64,000 nt of DNA from Rhodosorus marinus (Eukaryota > Rhodophyta > Stylonematophyceae > Stylonematales > Stylonemataceae): the NCBI GenBank assembly GCA_029953675.1, contig JAMWBK010000010.1:186001-250000 (forward strand). Direction: 5' to 3'. The position numbers and the translations under genes were made by a program. Below, piece after piece: positions 30,275 to 42,744 of the stretch. Position 1 is the first letter of the stretch; each line of letters starts with the position of its first letter. Below the pieces are notes generated by a model that searched no databases, had not been told where the DNA came from, and was given only the letters and a program-made list of their open reading frames with translations.

Positions 30275-30565
30275 TTTCAGTTTCGAGTCCAATCAGTGAA
30301 GGACTTGCAAGGCGCTGGCGGGCTCGTAGTATGTCGTAAGACTGAGTATTGAATGGACTCGATCCATGTGACCAGCACTGTTAGCCGCCCGTCTTCGCAT
30401 TCTATTCTTACGTCTGATGTCCCTCTGCCTGTTGGAGAATATCTATTTATGGCGGTGTGTTTGGAGTATGAATGTCAAGCTAGTTCCAAGGCGAGCTGGG
30501 AAAAGTATCGAGCTGCGTTCAGTATGATTGTCCGACAGTCAGCAGAACCGATCAACCGCAGATGA
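30275..30565 (+). other. Possible last exons of an unidentified gene
   Basis: After a TTTTTCAG acceptor-like site at about 30282 the frame reads FRVQSVKDLQGAGGLVV. The same frame, after one TGA, continues through VGEYLFMAVCLEYECQASSK and WEKYRAAFSMIVRQ to a stop at 30565. The amphipathic final helix and acceptor suggest coding DNA with an intron across the TGA, possibly removing from about 30335 to 30382. I could not fix a frame-consistent splice pair or recognise a family. Confidence 0.25.
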
Positions 30566-30788
30566 TAAGCTAGCGTCGAATTGCGCAGTTTTATATGTTA
30601 CGGTTTCCTAATGTTTGATATCGATTTGACGGCACGTCCTGTCTGCGACAGCCGTTTCCTGGCATTCGTGACATCTGCGATATGTTTCAGAGAAAGGGCT
30701 TCGCGAGCCAACGCTCTCCGGGTTACGGCACAACTGTCGAATGAGCCCCGTCACGGGCACGCCGAAGCTCGTTCCGTTCCGCCCGACC

Positions 30789-32009
30789 TTAGCTGTCCAG
30801 CTTCACTACTTCACTACGGTCGACGTACCCGCTTCCGTCTAGATCCAATTCGTCAAATCTCCCCAGAATTTCGTCAAGGTCGTTCTTCTGAACCTGTTTA
30901 CCAGAGCGAGTAGATAGACGTAGCGAGGGTGAATACCAGGGAATACTTCGGGTCCGGCAGAAGACTTTTCGTGACCTACCAGGTCCATTCTCTCTAGCAT
31001 GCTCACGAGAAACTCGGCCTTGGTGATCCTGCCGTCTTGGTCCGAGTCCATTTGTCGAAAGTCTCCTGTGCTTGTCAAGGCACTCTCCAAGACGCTGTCA
31101 ATGAACCGCTGCTGGTTCTTGGCAGCAAACGCAGCGGAGAAGTCTCCAATGACCTAAGGAGGTATCAAGGCGTGTATTGTAAGCAGGCTCGCTCGGAGGA
31201 CTGTAATCTGAGTAGATGACAAACCTTGGCAAGCCCAATCGTGGAGAACACAAGCCACACGGAGGTGAAAAGCTCGGCTCTCGCTGTGGGTTCTATTGTC
31301 AGATCTCCGTATCCGACGGTACTGCTACTAATCGTTGTGACGTAAAGCGCGTCGACGAGACTTTTCTTCTGGTCGAACACGAAGAATCCGAGTCCAATCA
31401 CAAAGACAAGTGCGAAGAATGCCAGAGATTGAAGTGCCTCAGAGAAAACCCCCTCCTCCGGTTCCTCTTTTCCCTGCTCACCATCAAATCGCCTGAAAAC
31501 GTAACAAGAAGGTTTAGCATGCCGATCAGATTGCGCTTACGTAGTTTGCACCTTGCTGCGGAGGAACTGAACTGCATCCAAGGCGTCCAAGGTGTGTCCT
31601 ACCTCGATAGCACGTTGGTCAAATGCTCGGCTTGTTTCTCAATAACCCCTTCAACGACACCGGAGAGATATGTCGCAATCGCTGAAATAGCGCAGATGAC
31701 ATACGCGACAATGAACAACTTTGAGGCCGAATCTAGCGGATAGAAATCTCCGTAACCGACCGTCGTTATTGTCACAATGCAGAAGTACAATGCTTTTGAG
31801 AACGACCATCCAAAACGGGCCATAAAAAATGCCACTCCGACAAATATGAACAGCACCGAGAATGCCAGGGGCTTCAACCACGGGATCCGGTCCGCCGGAC
31901 TCCCCCTTTCCGGAGGCATACTAACCTTGGCAAACGATTTAATAAGATTGGCTCCATACGCCTTCGAAATCTCAGGTTGACCACTCAAAAGCGCGGAGCT
32001 CTCGCTCAT
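30789..32009 (-). CDS. Two-pore K+ channel with two EF hands (TPK/KCO type)
   Basis: Four minus-strand exons (32009-31603, 31492-31225, 31153-30980, 30893-30789) give 317 aa. Two pore units each have an inner and outer helix around a selectivity filter: TITTVGYGDFYP (~95) and TTISSSTVGYGDL (~190). Two EF-hand loops follow at the C-terminus: MDSDQDGRITKAEF and LDLDGSGYVDRSE, both with Asp at positions 1, 3 and 5 and an acidic residue at 12. This is the plant vacuolar TPK1/KCO layout: a Ca2+-activated, voltage-independent K+ channel of an endomembrane. The first 45 residues are cytosolic and lack an obvious 14-3-3 site. The third donor is a non-standard GTTTGT. Confidence 0.88.
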
Positions 32010-32407
32010 ATCGACTTGCCTCGCGCTCCCCAGAAAATTTTCAACTCAGATTGCACACGGAATCATGACTTCACCCACTCGTCCATCCCATGTTCAACTC
32101 GTTTAGTACAAACGGGAACCGGCTTCCGGGGACTCGGGAGAGGTTTTGCCGAAGCCAATGGAACACCGCGAGACGGGAATCGATTCCAATGGCGACTATG
32201 GAAAAGTCCTGACGTGATCCTGGAGAGCACTAGTACAAGGTTGTTTCATCACTCATGTACACAGGACTGCACATCTGGTCCAAAGGTTGGCATCGCAACT
32301 CGCTGAGACTTGCCGCAAATCTGCAGAGATACAGTCCGAAATCAAGGGAACTATCTCGTGGATAAATACGAAAAACTGAAGGTAACGCTTTCTCCTAGCT
32401 CAAGACT
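32010..32407. other. Upstream flank of the K+ channel gene
   Basis: No coding region is recognised. This is the last unique DNA before the retroelement cluster. Confidence 0.35.
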
Positions 32408-33190
32408 ATGAACCTCTGCGTGCCCCCGACTCAGTCCTCCCGTGCCAGCAATCGATTGCTCACTGCACATCTGACGAATGTGAAAACACGCTTTTTAAGC
32501 ACAAGGGAAAACACTATCCCGGGTTGTAACCTGTGCGGTAGCCACGTGCCGTGCGGTGAATTCGGTGGACACCTGTTGGCATCCTGTCCGCAGGTCCAAG
32601 GGGCCCGGACTCGTCGGCATACGCGGCTCAACCGGTTGCTGTTTTGCTATCTTCGTTCCCAGATGCTGGACACGGACCGGGAGGTGGAGTATGAGGTCCC
32701 TCTGAACGTGGCCACGGCAATTACTGATACGGCTGACGCACCAGGGGTGCAGCGGGTGGCGGATCTAGTTGTGACTGATCTCAGCGCCCGTCGGAGTGAG
32801 TACGTTGACCTTTCTATTCCTTGTCCTCAGGCGACCAGATACCTACCCGCATCTGCACGCTGCCGTCGCGCTGCGGCTCGGTCAATGCGGCAACTGAAGG
32901 AGTCCCATTACGCTGCAGCTATGTTGGACTCTACGCTCCACGATTCGGTCTTGTCCTACCGGTTTGTTCCACCCATCATCGAGTGCTTTGGTTTAGTTGA
33001 TTGTATCGGCTCTCGCTGGCTTCGTGGGCTCTTTCGTCACAGCCCAAGTCGTCTTGCTAGCCTCCTCACGGAGCTGTCCTAGACCTTATGGCGTTCCAAC
33101 GCGGCTTACTGTTCGACGCGCGTCATCAGCGTCTTGTTTCTCGCTTCTTAGGGTAGTTAGGCTATGATAAACTGATGATGATGATGAGTA
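32408..33190 (+). mobile_element. Non-LTR fragment, subfamily A, endonuclease end
   Basis: An open stretch (32408-33082) encodes the C-terminal part of the cluster retroelement. It has a CCHC-type knuckle (CNLCGSHVPCGEFGGHLLAS), a basic RTRRHTRLNRLLF segment, and the RLE core RVADLVVTDLSARRSEYVDL followed by SMRQLKESHYAAA. It is 5' truncated. The sense 3' end is GGCTATGATAAACTGATGATGATGATG, the A-type tail. Confidence 0.85.
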
Positions 33191-33324
33191 CATTGACCTC
33201 TCCATCTCTTGTCCTCAGGCGACCAGGTACCTGCCTGCGTCCTCTCGGCGTCGAGGAGCTGCAGCTCGGTCCATGCGGCATGTGAAAGAATCGCAGTACG
33301 CGGCAGCCATGTCTAACCCTACCT
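33186..33324 (+). mobile_element. Short subfamily B fragment
   Basis: About 140 bp of the subfamily B endonuclease coding region (..YIDLSIPCPQ.. onwards) starts directly in the (GAT)n tail of the preceding A copy. It is cut off at the inverted B tail that begins at 33325. Confidence 0.8.
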
Positions 33325-35180
33325 TCAGATCCGTTTATTCAGAAGCTAACTACCCTGAGAAGCGAGAGACAAGACGCTGATGACGCGCGTCCACAAGCAA
33401 AGCAGAATTGGAGCGCCACAGGGTCAAAGAAAGGTCCGTGAGCAGACTATCTAAACGCCCTGGGTCGTTGCGAAACAGAGCTCACAGCGCGAGAACCTAC
33501 ACTATCTATCAAGCCAAAGCACTCAATAATGAGGGGGACGAAGCGGTATGTCACCGCCGAATCGCGAAAGGTAGGGTTTGACATCGCTGCCGCGTACTGC
33601 GAATCTTTCACTTGCCGCATGGACCGAGCTGCAGCTCCCCGACGCCGAGCCGACGCAGGCAGGTACCTGGTCACCTGAGGACAAGGGATGGAGAGGTCAA
33701 TGTACTCACTGCGACGCGCATTGAGGTCAGTCACGACGAGATCCGCCACCCGCTGTACCGCTAGGGGGTCACTCTCATCAGCAATTTCCGATGCCACCGC
33801 CAGAGGGACCTCATACTCCACTTCTCGGTCCGTACCGAGGGATTGAGAACGAAGGTAGCGGAAAAGCAAGCGGTTGAGCCGCGTATGGCGTCTGGTCCGG
33901 GCCCCTTGAACCTCCGCACAAGACGCCAACAGATGCGCAACATAATCACCCCACGGCACATTGGCCCCGCACAATGCGCATCGAGAATCCCGCTCAACAG
34001 GCCAAGGGGGTTGCGGCAAGCCCAGGTAAAGTCGTAAGCTTACACGAAGTTCGAGATCGGTAAGCGCCAACCGCGGATACGCAGGTATGACTGTGAAGAA
34101 ACGGGAGCTGAGACTCCCCCCCAAACCGCGCAGGCGAGCCAAAGTCGACACCGAGCACGAAGGTAAACTCAGAAGGGTGGCATACGAGTCCCGATGTATG
34201 TCCCACGAAAGGGTTTTTTGGATTACATCGGTCCTCGAAGGGGAGGGGCCCGACCGGGAAACGCCCTCCTCTGGCGGTCTCGACGGCACAGCCACGGCGT
34301 CAATATCCTCGGCAGTTTCTACACCACTACCAACACACGGTGCTGTGGCAGAGACTCCCGAACGCTGGCCACCGAGGGAGTCAAGAACTGCCGCCCAGGA
34401 ATCGCAACGAGCCTGGGTACCACTCGGCAGGGCGGTACATTGTTGAAAAGCGGCCACCAGTTCCGCAAAAACCCTCCCGAGCCGTGGAGCGAGAGCACCG
34501 TCTAGCCGCCCAACCCGAAGTCCACTCAACAAACCACTCACATGCGGATCACACTCCATAGACCATGTATTAAGCGCATTGGCCCACGAACTCACCACAG
34601 CCGCCGGCTGGATCGCCGCGTAAGATCCCACAGCCAGCCCGCCCAGCCGCACGGGCAACGCGATCTGCCGGTGAAGGACGTCCTTTTCTGCATCCACCAG
34701 CGTGCCTAGCACGTCCCTCGCTCGTCGGTCTGCGCGGAGCGCCAGCCAAGACCCCCACTCGGAGGGTAGCTGCCGCAAAAAATAGGTCAACCTCTGGCAC
34801 GCGCTGAACCGGAAGATGAGCCGAGCGGTCTGGAGGTAGCCTTCTGGGAGACTGCACAGCTCAGTCAGGAGCTCATCATGATGACTCAGGAGCGCGGAGA
34901 GGCTGCGTTCAACAAATATCGGAGTGCCTACGGGGACACCGAACAGAAGGAAACCCTCAGCTCGCCAAATACCTCGGAACCTGGATGGAACCGCGTCCGC
35001 GGTGCAGTGAGACCCCCCCCCCCAGAAGTCGCACTTGGCGTGGTTGATACGCAGCCCCACCAAGGAAGCCACCTCGCCGAGAAAATCGTAGGTCGGCACC
35101 TTTCGCGATTCGGCGGTTACGGTAGCCTACGTGCAATAGTACAAAGCGTACGAGCAATGTACAAAGACTCAGCACGTCAG
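33325..35180 (-). mobile_element. Non-LTR copy, subfamily B, RT palm to 3' end
   Basis: This is a minus-strand copy with a 550-codon open frame (35099-33447). It begins just after the RT catalytic box (..LGEVASLVGLRINHAKCDFW) and runs through the thumb region (FLLFGVPVGTPIFVER, YFLRQLPSEWGSWLAL, GGLAVGSYAAIQPAAVVSSW) to the CCHC knuckle (CALCGANVPWGDYVAHLLASC) and RLE core (RVADLVVTDLNARRSEYIDL). It lacks the RT N-terminal half. The frame shifts near the C-terminus (..DSVGSRAVSS). The sense 3' end is CTGAATAAACGGATCTG at about 33325. A run of nine C (35019-35027) breaks the frame near the 5' side. Confidence 0.88.
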
Positions 35181-35212
35181 ACATCGACGGGACTGTAGCG
35201 CGTCATCTACGG

Positions 35213-35280
35213 TCCGTTTATTCAGAGACACCGGCGCTTGTCTCTCGCTTCTCAGGGTAGACAGGCTCTGAATAAACGGA
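35213..35280. repeat. Two inverted retroelement tails back to back
   Basis: Left TCCGTTTATTCAGAG (35213-35227) and right CTCTGAATAAACGGA (35266-35280) are exact reverse complements with 38 bp between them. The inner part still contains the tail-proximal TTGTCTCTCGCTTCTCAGGGTAG of subfamily B, so this is a minimal ~70 bp tail-only copy facing another tail. Confidence 0.9.
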
Positions 35281-35285
35281 TCGAA

Positions 35286-36187
35286 CTGTAGCAAAGGAGA
35301 CACGATGCGATGGCACAGAGATAGCGCGGTAGGTGAACCGATGGCAAGGTCGGGAGGTGAAACAGGAACCAACAGACTATTTGCTTGCTCCGTTTGCTAT
35401 CTTCAAGACTGAACCAACAGACTATCTCGTGAACTCCAAATTCCTTACTATAAATGCACTTTGTCTTGGAGGTTCTGCAATGGGCCGGAACACAAGACCA
35501 AGAAGCCTATGAAAGGAACGGTTGGTGTACTTGGCCACCAAAAGCACGAACGCGTAGACTGCTTCTATTGCGAGTATTGGTGCGGTGGTGCTAGGTCGAC
35601 ATGCGCTTGTGTTAACTGTACGATACGCGTTCCCCTGGGCTGGGTCGTGCTGAATGTTGGTGCACGACCCGGTGCAAGGAAGACAGGGAGAGCACTACTT
35701 CGCTATCTTCTCGATGAAGCCTTTCGCCCTTCGCTGGTGGGGTGAATATTCGCTGCGCTGGCGCTAGGTCGACATGCGCTTGGGTAGTTGTCGAAAGCAC
35801 AATCTGGAAACGAATCACAGCATTGATGGGGGCAAAACGAGCACAGAGGTTAACACGGAGTGTGCAGTTGTCTTGAGGTCAACTGACTGCTTCCGCGGAT
35901 TCAATCGCTTGACAGATCACGGAGGGTGACAATGATCACGACCAGATTCCGTGATGGTCTCCTTTTAGTGAATCATGCCCTTGTCGGGGACGTCAAACTC
36001 CCATACCTTTCCTTCGACTTGTCCACTCTTGCAGGTAGTTCTGACAAGATTCGACCGCACTTCACATTCCATCACAAAACTAACTCACTGATTTAAACAG
36101 TGGCGGAGTTTTCCATTCACTGAAAGCGCACTATTTTAGGGAATGTGAAGTTGTGGTGCATACAGAAAAACTCGCAACAGCAGCAGT
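35286..36187. other. Unique non-coding stretch 3' of ALAD
   Basis: No gene is recognised. A ~20 bp direct repeat (GCTAGGTCGACATGCGCTTG) occurs near 35590 and 35763. Confidence 0.4.
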
Positions 36188-37756
<1,569 letters not shown>

Positions 37757-40408
37757 ATCTCTAGAAATCAACAAAATCTCCACTAAAAAGCCTTCGGTCT
37801 AAGCACAAGCAAATCCCACCCGGAATCAACCCCGCCCCTCCAGGCCAACCAAGTCCTCTCTCTCCAAGTAACTCAATGGCAACTTAATCACCCACCCCAA
37901 CGACCGACCACCCCAACCACCCGCAAGTAACCCAAGACTATATCTATTCCTCACAGTACTCAAACAGCTCCAAATGACATTACGCGCCCTGCAAAATTCC
38001 GAGCAGCACATCCTTTGAAGGCATAAAATGAACAAGAAAACTAGAAAACTGCGCATCTCCGGATCAAGTTTTACGACAAGCTTTGGCTTTGATTTAGGGC
38101 GTTTTGCTTCCTCCACGGTCGATCTGCTCTCCCAACAAAACTCCAAAGCTGCGAGATTCTTTTCCACCGGTCTCGTAAAAACACTTCCCCCCCTCCTTTC
38201 GTTTAGGTGCGCGACATAAATCCCACTTTAATATATTCACTAAACTTTAAATATTTAAACTAAACTCGGATCTTCCCCTAAGGACAAATTTATTTCAGGG
38301 GTTGAGGGGTTTCAGAATTATTCAGATATGTATTGCGACATTCAGTACCAGACGTCAGTTGGCTCTGGCCTTTCATCTAACTCTGCGATTTTGTTTACAT
38401 ATTCAAGTTGATTGTGATTGGGGAATCCGTCGTTCCAATTGTGTCCCTATGCCGCTTGCTTTTTACTTCCTTTTCCCTTATTTTTCTTTGCTACTTTACC
38501 CTTTCATTGTAGAGTTTTTCTTTTGTTTTTGTTCTCATCTCCCTCCCCCACCACCCCCACCGCGCTTCCTTCCTGCAAACCTGGATATCATTGCTTTCTC
38601 TATCATATCTCATTGATTTCCCCGAAGCGCACCAGAGCATAACCCAGATTTTAGATGACCTCTAAAAGGGGGGTTTCACTAAGGGTTAACAGGTGGTGTG
38701 TGTTAAACTTGAGGCCAGAATTTATGACGAGGACGGCAGCATCCACTTAGGCGCTCAAAGCACCTCATAAACTCCTCGAATTTAGATGCAGCTTCCAACA
38801 TTGTTTTGACCTAGTTAGCCGTACTGACAACAGGCCCTGCACTGCAGTGTTCTATGTCCCAGACGACCGCGTACGTTCACACTCGTCGCCCCCCGTGCTA
38901 CCGTGCTTTCAAGCCATGCCAACTGTGCTATTTCATGCTTGCTAGGTGTCTCGAGGATCTCGCTTCGGATCCGGACATGCCGGAGAACCGGTTGACATTC
39001 TTTGAGCGCCGAAGTGGACAAAATGTCAAACACTTCTCAGTGAAGTATGAGGCTATGAGGTCATACACCAGGAGCAATGGGATCACGCCTCACCTTACAC
39101 CCCTGAGATAGAATCGCTGATTCAATAATTTCCAGTCAATGAGGGTAAAGTATGCGAATCAAGCAAAGGAGAAGAAGATTTGCCGTGTACCGTTCAGCTG
39201 ACACAAAGACTCCTGAACGCTAGCCCTAGACGAGTGCCAAATGGAATTGCTTGGCGCGGAATTTTGACATCCTTTGAACACGTCGTCAGAGATTTAGTTG
39301 TAACCGCATTGTGTTTCCTTTGAAGAGCAACGGTTTGGTCTCATCGCAGTGGCCCAGTAACGGCCACGTCAGTTAGGCCCTCGGCAAAATTCACTCCTAG
39401 GGGGTTCCCCGCCCCTGCACATTGCTCGTCTCAGAGTGCTATATCATGGTTAAACTGGTGATGATGAGCTACTGAGTCAGCGAGCTCTTGGATCCTGGCG
39501 ACTTGCTTCTACAATAGAGACACGTGACAAAGGATATCCTGAGTACGCGAAGTGGTTTTTTGGGCACTCTTTCTTCTCGCCGATTAGTTCCTAAGCTGCG
39601 CTTATGGCTATAAGAGCTACCCAGAAGGTAAGAAGTACTTGCTAGAATCCGTTATTGCAGCACAGTACTTGAGCCTGACAAACCACAAAGGCTACCGGCA
39701 AGAGGGGCAAGTAGATGATCTAACGAGGTGTGGGAAGTTGGAACAGGACTGAAGTATTTCTTATCGTCAATGTCTCTTGGTGATCTTCCCCCGTCACTCT
39801 CTCAAACTCTTCCAGATCATTGTCGAGAAGGGTTTTTAATCTTCAGCCCAGAAATCTGACGTTTTCAAAAACCCACCCTTTCCAGCCTTGGGTCCAACGC
39901 TTTCTCTATTTCACCGCATTCTCTTGGCTAGATGTGCCGGCTAGGTCCTCGCTACATCTAGTTTTAGGATTTCGATCGCCGACTTGAGGTCCCCTCGACC
40001 TTGCCATAAGATCGTAGTTTTTTTTTTGAGTAAAGTTAAGCGGCGTTTTGAAGCTGTTTCAACGGGGTGAATAAAGTTATGGATATTTTGAATTTTAATC
40101 CAATAAAAAACTAACAGTTGTCCTTTCTGATTTGAGCTATCCATTTATTTTGTGGTTTCGTGTCGAACAAGTTTGAAGATCGGTTTCCACTGGGCAGGTT
40201 GCATCCCAAAGCTGCTTTGCAATTATTTAATTCGTGGTAATATTATATGATTTCCTAGATAGATTGGGGCCGAAGATTAGGGGTTATCAACTTTGACCTG
40301 ACGGAACCTCTTGATTGATTGTTTTCCGAAGTTTTCAGTAAAACCCGCTAAAATCGGTTTTACAAATGAAAAAAAATTGTTCTAGACGCCAATGGTATTT
40401 CTTGGGAT
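37757..40408. other. Long region without a clear gene
   Basis: Minus-strand 38167-37826 is an open frame that starts MEKNLAALEFCWESRS and contains a hydrophobic FLVFLFILCLQ stretch. It could be a first exon but has no downstream partner I can see. AT-rich DNA follows at 38220-38650. Small ORFs at 38815-39111 are unconvincing. Nothing is recognised between 39112 and 40408. Confidence 0.3.
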
Positions 40409-41190
40409 CATCACCATCATCATCATCAGTTTATCAGAGCCTAACTACCCTGAGAAGCGAGAAACAAGACGTTGATGACGCGCGTCGAACAATAAAGCCG
40501 CGTTGGAACGCCATAAGGTCAAGGACAGCTCCGTGAGGAGGCTAGCAAGACGACTTGGGCTGTGACGAAAGAGCCCACGAAGCCAGCGAGAGCCGACACA
40601 ATCAACTAAACCAAAGCACTCGATGATGAGTGGGACAAACCGATAGGACAAGACCGAATCGCGGAGCGTAGAGTCCAACATAGCTGCAGCGTACTGGGAC
40701 TCCTTCAGTTGCCGCATTGACCGAGCCGCAGCTGCCACGGCAGCGTGCAGATGCGGGTAGGTATCTGCTCGCCTGAGGACAAGGAATAGAAAGGTCAGCG
40801 TACTCACTCCGACGGGCGCTGAGATCAGTCACCACTAGATCCGCCACCCGCTGCACCCCTGGTGCGTCAGCCGTATCAGTAGTTGCCGTGGCCACGAGCA
40901 GAGGGACCTCATACTCCACCTCCCGGTCAGTGCCCAGCATCTGGGAACGAAGATAGCGAAACAGCAACCGGTTGAGCCGCGTATGCCGACGAGTCCGGGC
41001 CGCCTGGACCTGCGGACTGGATGCCAACAGGTGTCCACCGAATTCACCGCACGGCACGTGGCTACCGCACAAGTTACAACTCGAGGCCCACGCCGCGGGC
41101 CATGGCGGTTGGGGCAAGCCAAGGTACAAACGTAAGCTTGTGCGCATCTCGAAGTCTGTTATCACTAGCCGCGGGTAGGCAGCAAAACTG
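40409..41190 (-). mobile_element. Non-LTR fragment, subfamily A, endonuclease end
   Basis: This minus-strand copy carries the CCHC knuckle (CNLCGSHVPCGEFGGHLLAS) and RLE core (RVADLVVTDLSARRSEYADL), with a frameshift after the RLE core near 40700. The sense tail at 40409-40440 is GATAAACTGATGATGATGATGGTGATGATCC, the longest A-type trinucleotide tail in the window. It is truncated on the 5' side just before the knuckle and abuts a B tail at about 41196. Confidence 0.88.
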
Positions 41191-41196
41191 ATGATC

Positions 41197-42740
41197 CGTT
41201 TATTCAGAGGCTAACTACACTGAGAAGCCAGAGACAAGACGCTGATCACGCGCGTCCACAAACAAAGCAGAATTCGAGCGCCACAGGGTCAAAGAAAGCT
41301 CCGTGAGCAGACTATTTAACCCCAGACTAAACGCTCTGGGTCCTCGCGAAACAGAGCTCGCAGCCAGTGAGAACCTACACTATCTATCAAGCCAAAGCAC
41401 TCAATAATGAGGGGGATGAATCCGGTATGTCACCACCGAATCGCGAAGGGTTTGACATCGCTGCCGCGTGGCAGCGATGTCAAACCCGCAGTACGCACTG
41501 CGAATTTTTCACTTGCCGCATGGACCGAGCTGCAGCTCCTCGACCCCGAGCCGACGCAGGCAGGTACCTGGTCGCCTGACGACAAGGGATGGAGAGGTCA
41601 ATGTACTCACTGCGACGCGCATTGAGGTCAGTCACAACGAGATCCGCCACCCGCTGTACCGCTGGGGCGTCACTCTCATCAGCAATTCCGATGCCACCGC
41701 CAGGGGGACCTCATACTCCACTTCTCGGTCCGTACCGAGGGATTGAGAACGAAGGTAGCGGAACAGCAAGCGGTTGAGCCGCGTATGGCGTCTGGTCCGG
41801 GACCCTTGAACCTCCGCACAAGACGCCAACAGATGCGCACCATAATCACCCCACGGCACATTGGCCCCGCACAATGCGCATCTAGAATCCCGCTCAACAG
41901 GCCAAGGGGGTTACGGCAAGCCCAGATAAAGTCGTAAGCTTACACGAAGTTCGAGATCGGTAAGCGCCAACCGCGGAGATACGCAGGTATGACTGTGAAG
42001 AAACGGGAGCTGAGACTCCCCCCCAAACCGCGCAGGCGAGCCAAAGTCGACGCCGAGCACGAGGGTAAACTCAGAAGGGCGGCATACGAGTCCCGATGTA
42101 TGTCCCACGAAAGGGTTTTTTGGATTACATCGGTCCTCGAAGGGGCCGGACCCGACCGGGAAACACCCTCCTCTGACGGTCACGACGGCACAGCCACGGC
42201 ATCAATATCCTCGGCAGTTTCTACACCACTACCAACACACTGTGCTGCAGCACAGACTCCCGAACGCTGGCCACCGAGGGAGTCAAGAACTGCCGCCCAG
42301 GAATCGCAACGAGGCGGGGTACCACTCGGCAGGGCGGTACATTGTTGAAAAGCGGCCACCAGTTCCGCAAAAACCCCCCCCGAGCGGTGGAGCGAGAGTC
42401 CCGTCTAGCCGCCCAACCCGAAGTCCACTCAACAAACCACGCACATGCGGATCACACTCTGTAGACCATGCATTAAGCGCATTGGCCCACGAACTCACCA
42501 CAGCCGCCGGCTGGATCGCCGCGTAAGATCCCACAGCCAGCCCGCCCAGCCGCACGGGCAACGCGATCCGCCCGTGAAGGACGTCCTTTTCTGCATCCCC
42601 CAAAACAGATAGCTCAGCATCCACCAGCGTGCCTAGCACGTCCCTCGCTCGTCGGTCTGCGCGGAGCGCCAGCCAAGACCCTCACTCGGAGGGTAGCTGC
42701 CGCAAAAAATAGGTCAACCTCTGGCACGCGCTGGCAGGAA
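41197..42740 (-). mobile_element. Non-LTR copy, subfamily B, several breaks
   Basis: This minus-strand copy covers the thumb (GGLAVGSYAAIQPAAVVSSW) through the knuckle and RLE region. It is broken by frameshifts and by an 18-bp-arm palindrome at 41448-41487. Its sense tail AATAAACGGATCATC lies at 41197. It carries an extra segment (LSVLGDAEKDVLHGRIALPV) absent from the 33.3 kb copy. Confidence 0.85.
41448..41487. repeat. Perfect short palindrome in a B copy
   Basis: The arms GGGTTTGACATCGCTGCC (41448-41465) and its reverse complement (41470-41487) are separated by GCGT. Confidence 0.95.
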
Positions 42741-42744
42741 TGAC

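Noticed and set aside
35461-35745. 94-aa Cys-rich plus-strand ORF
   Set aside because: It has no recognisable domain, no splice context and lies in a retroelement-rich region.
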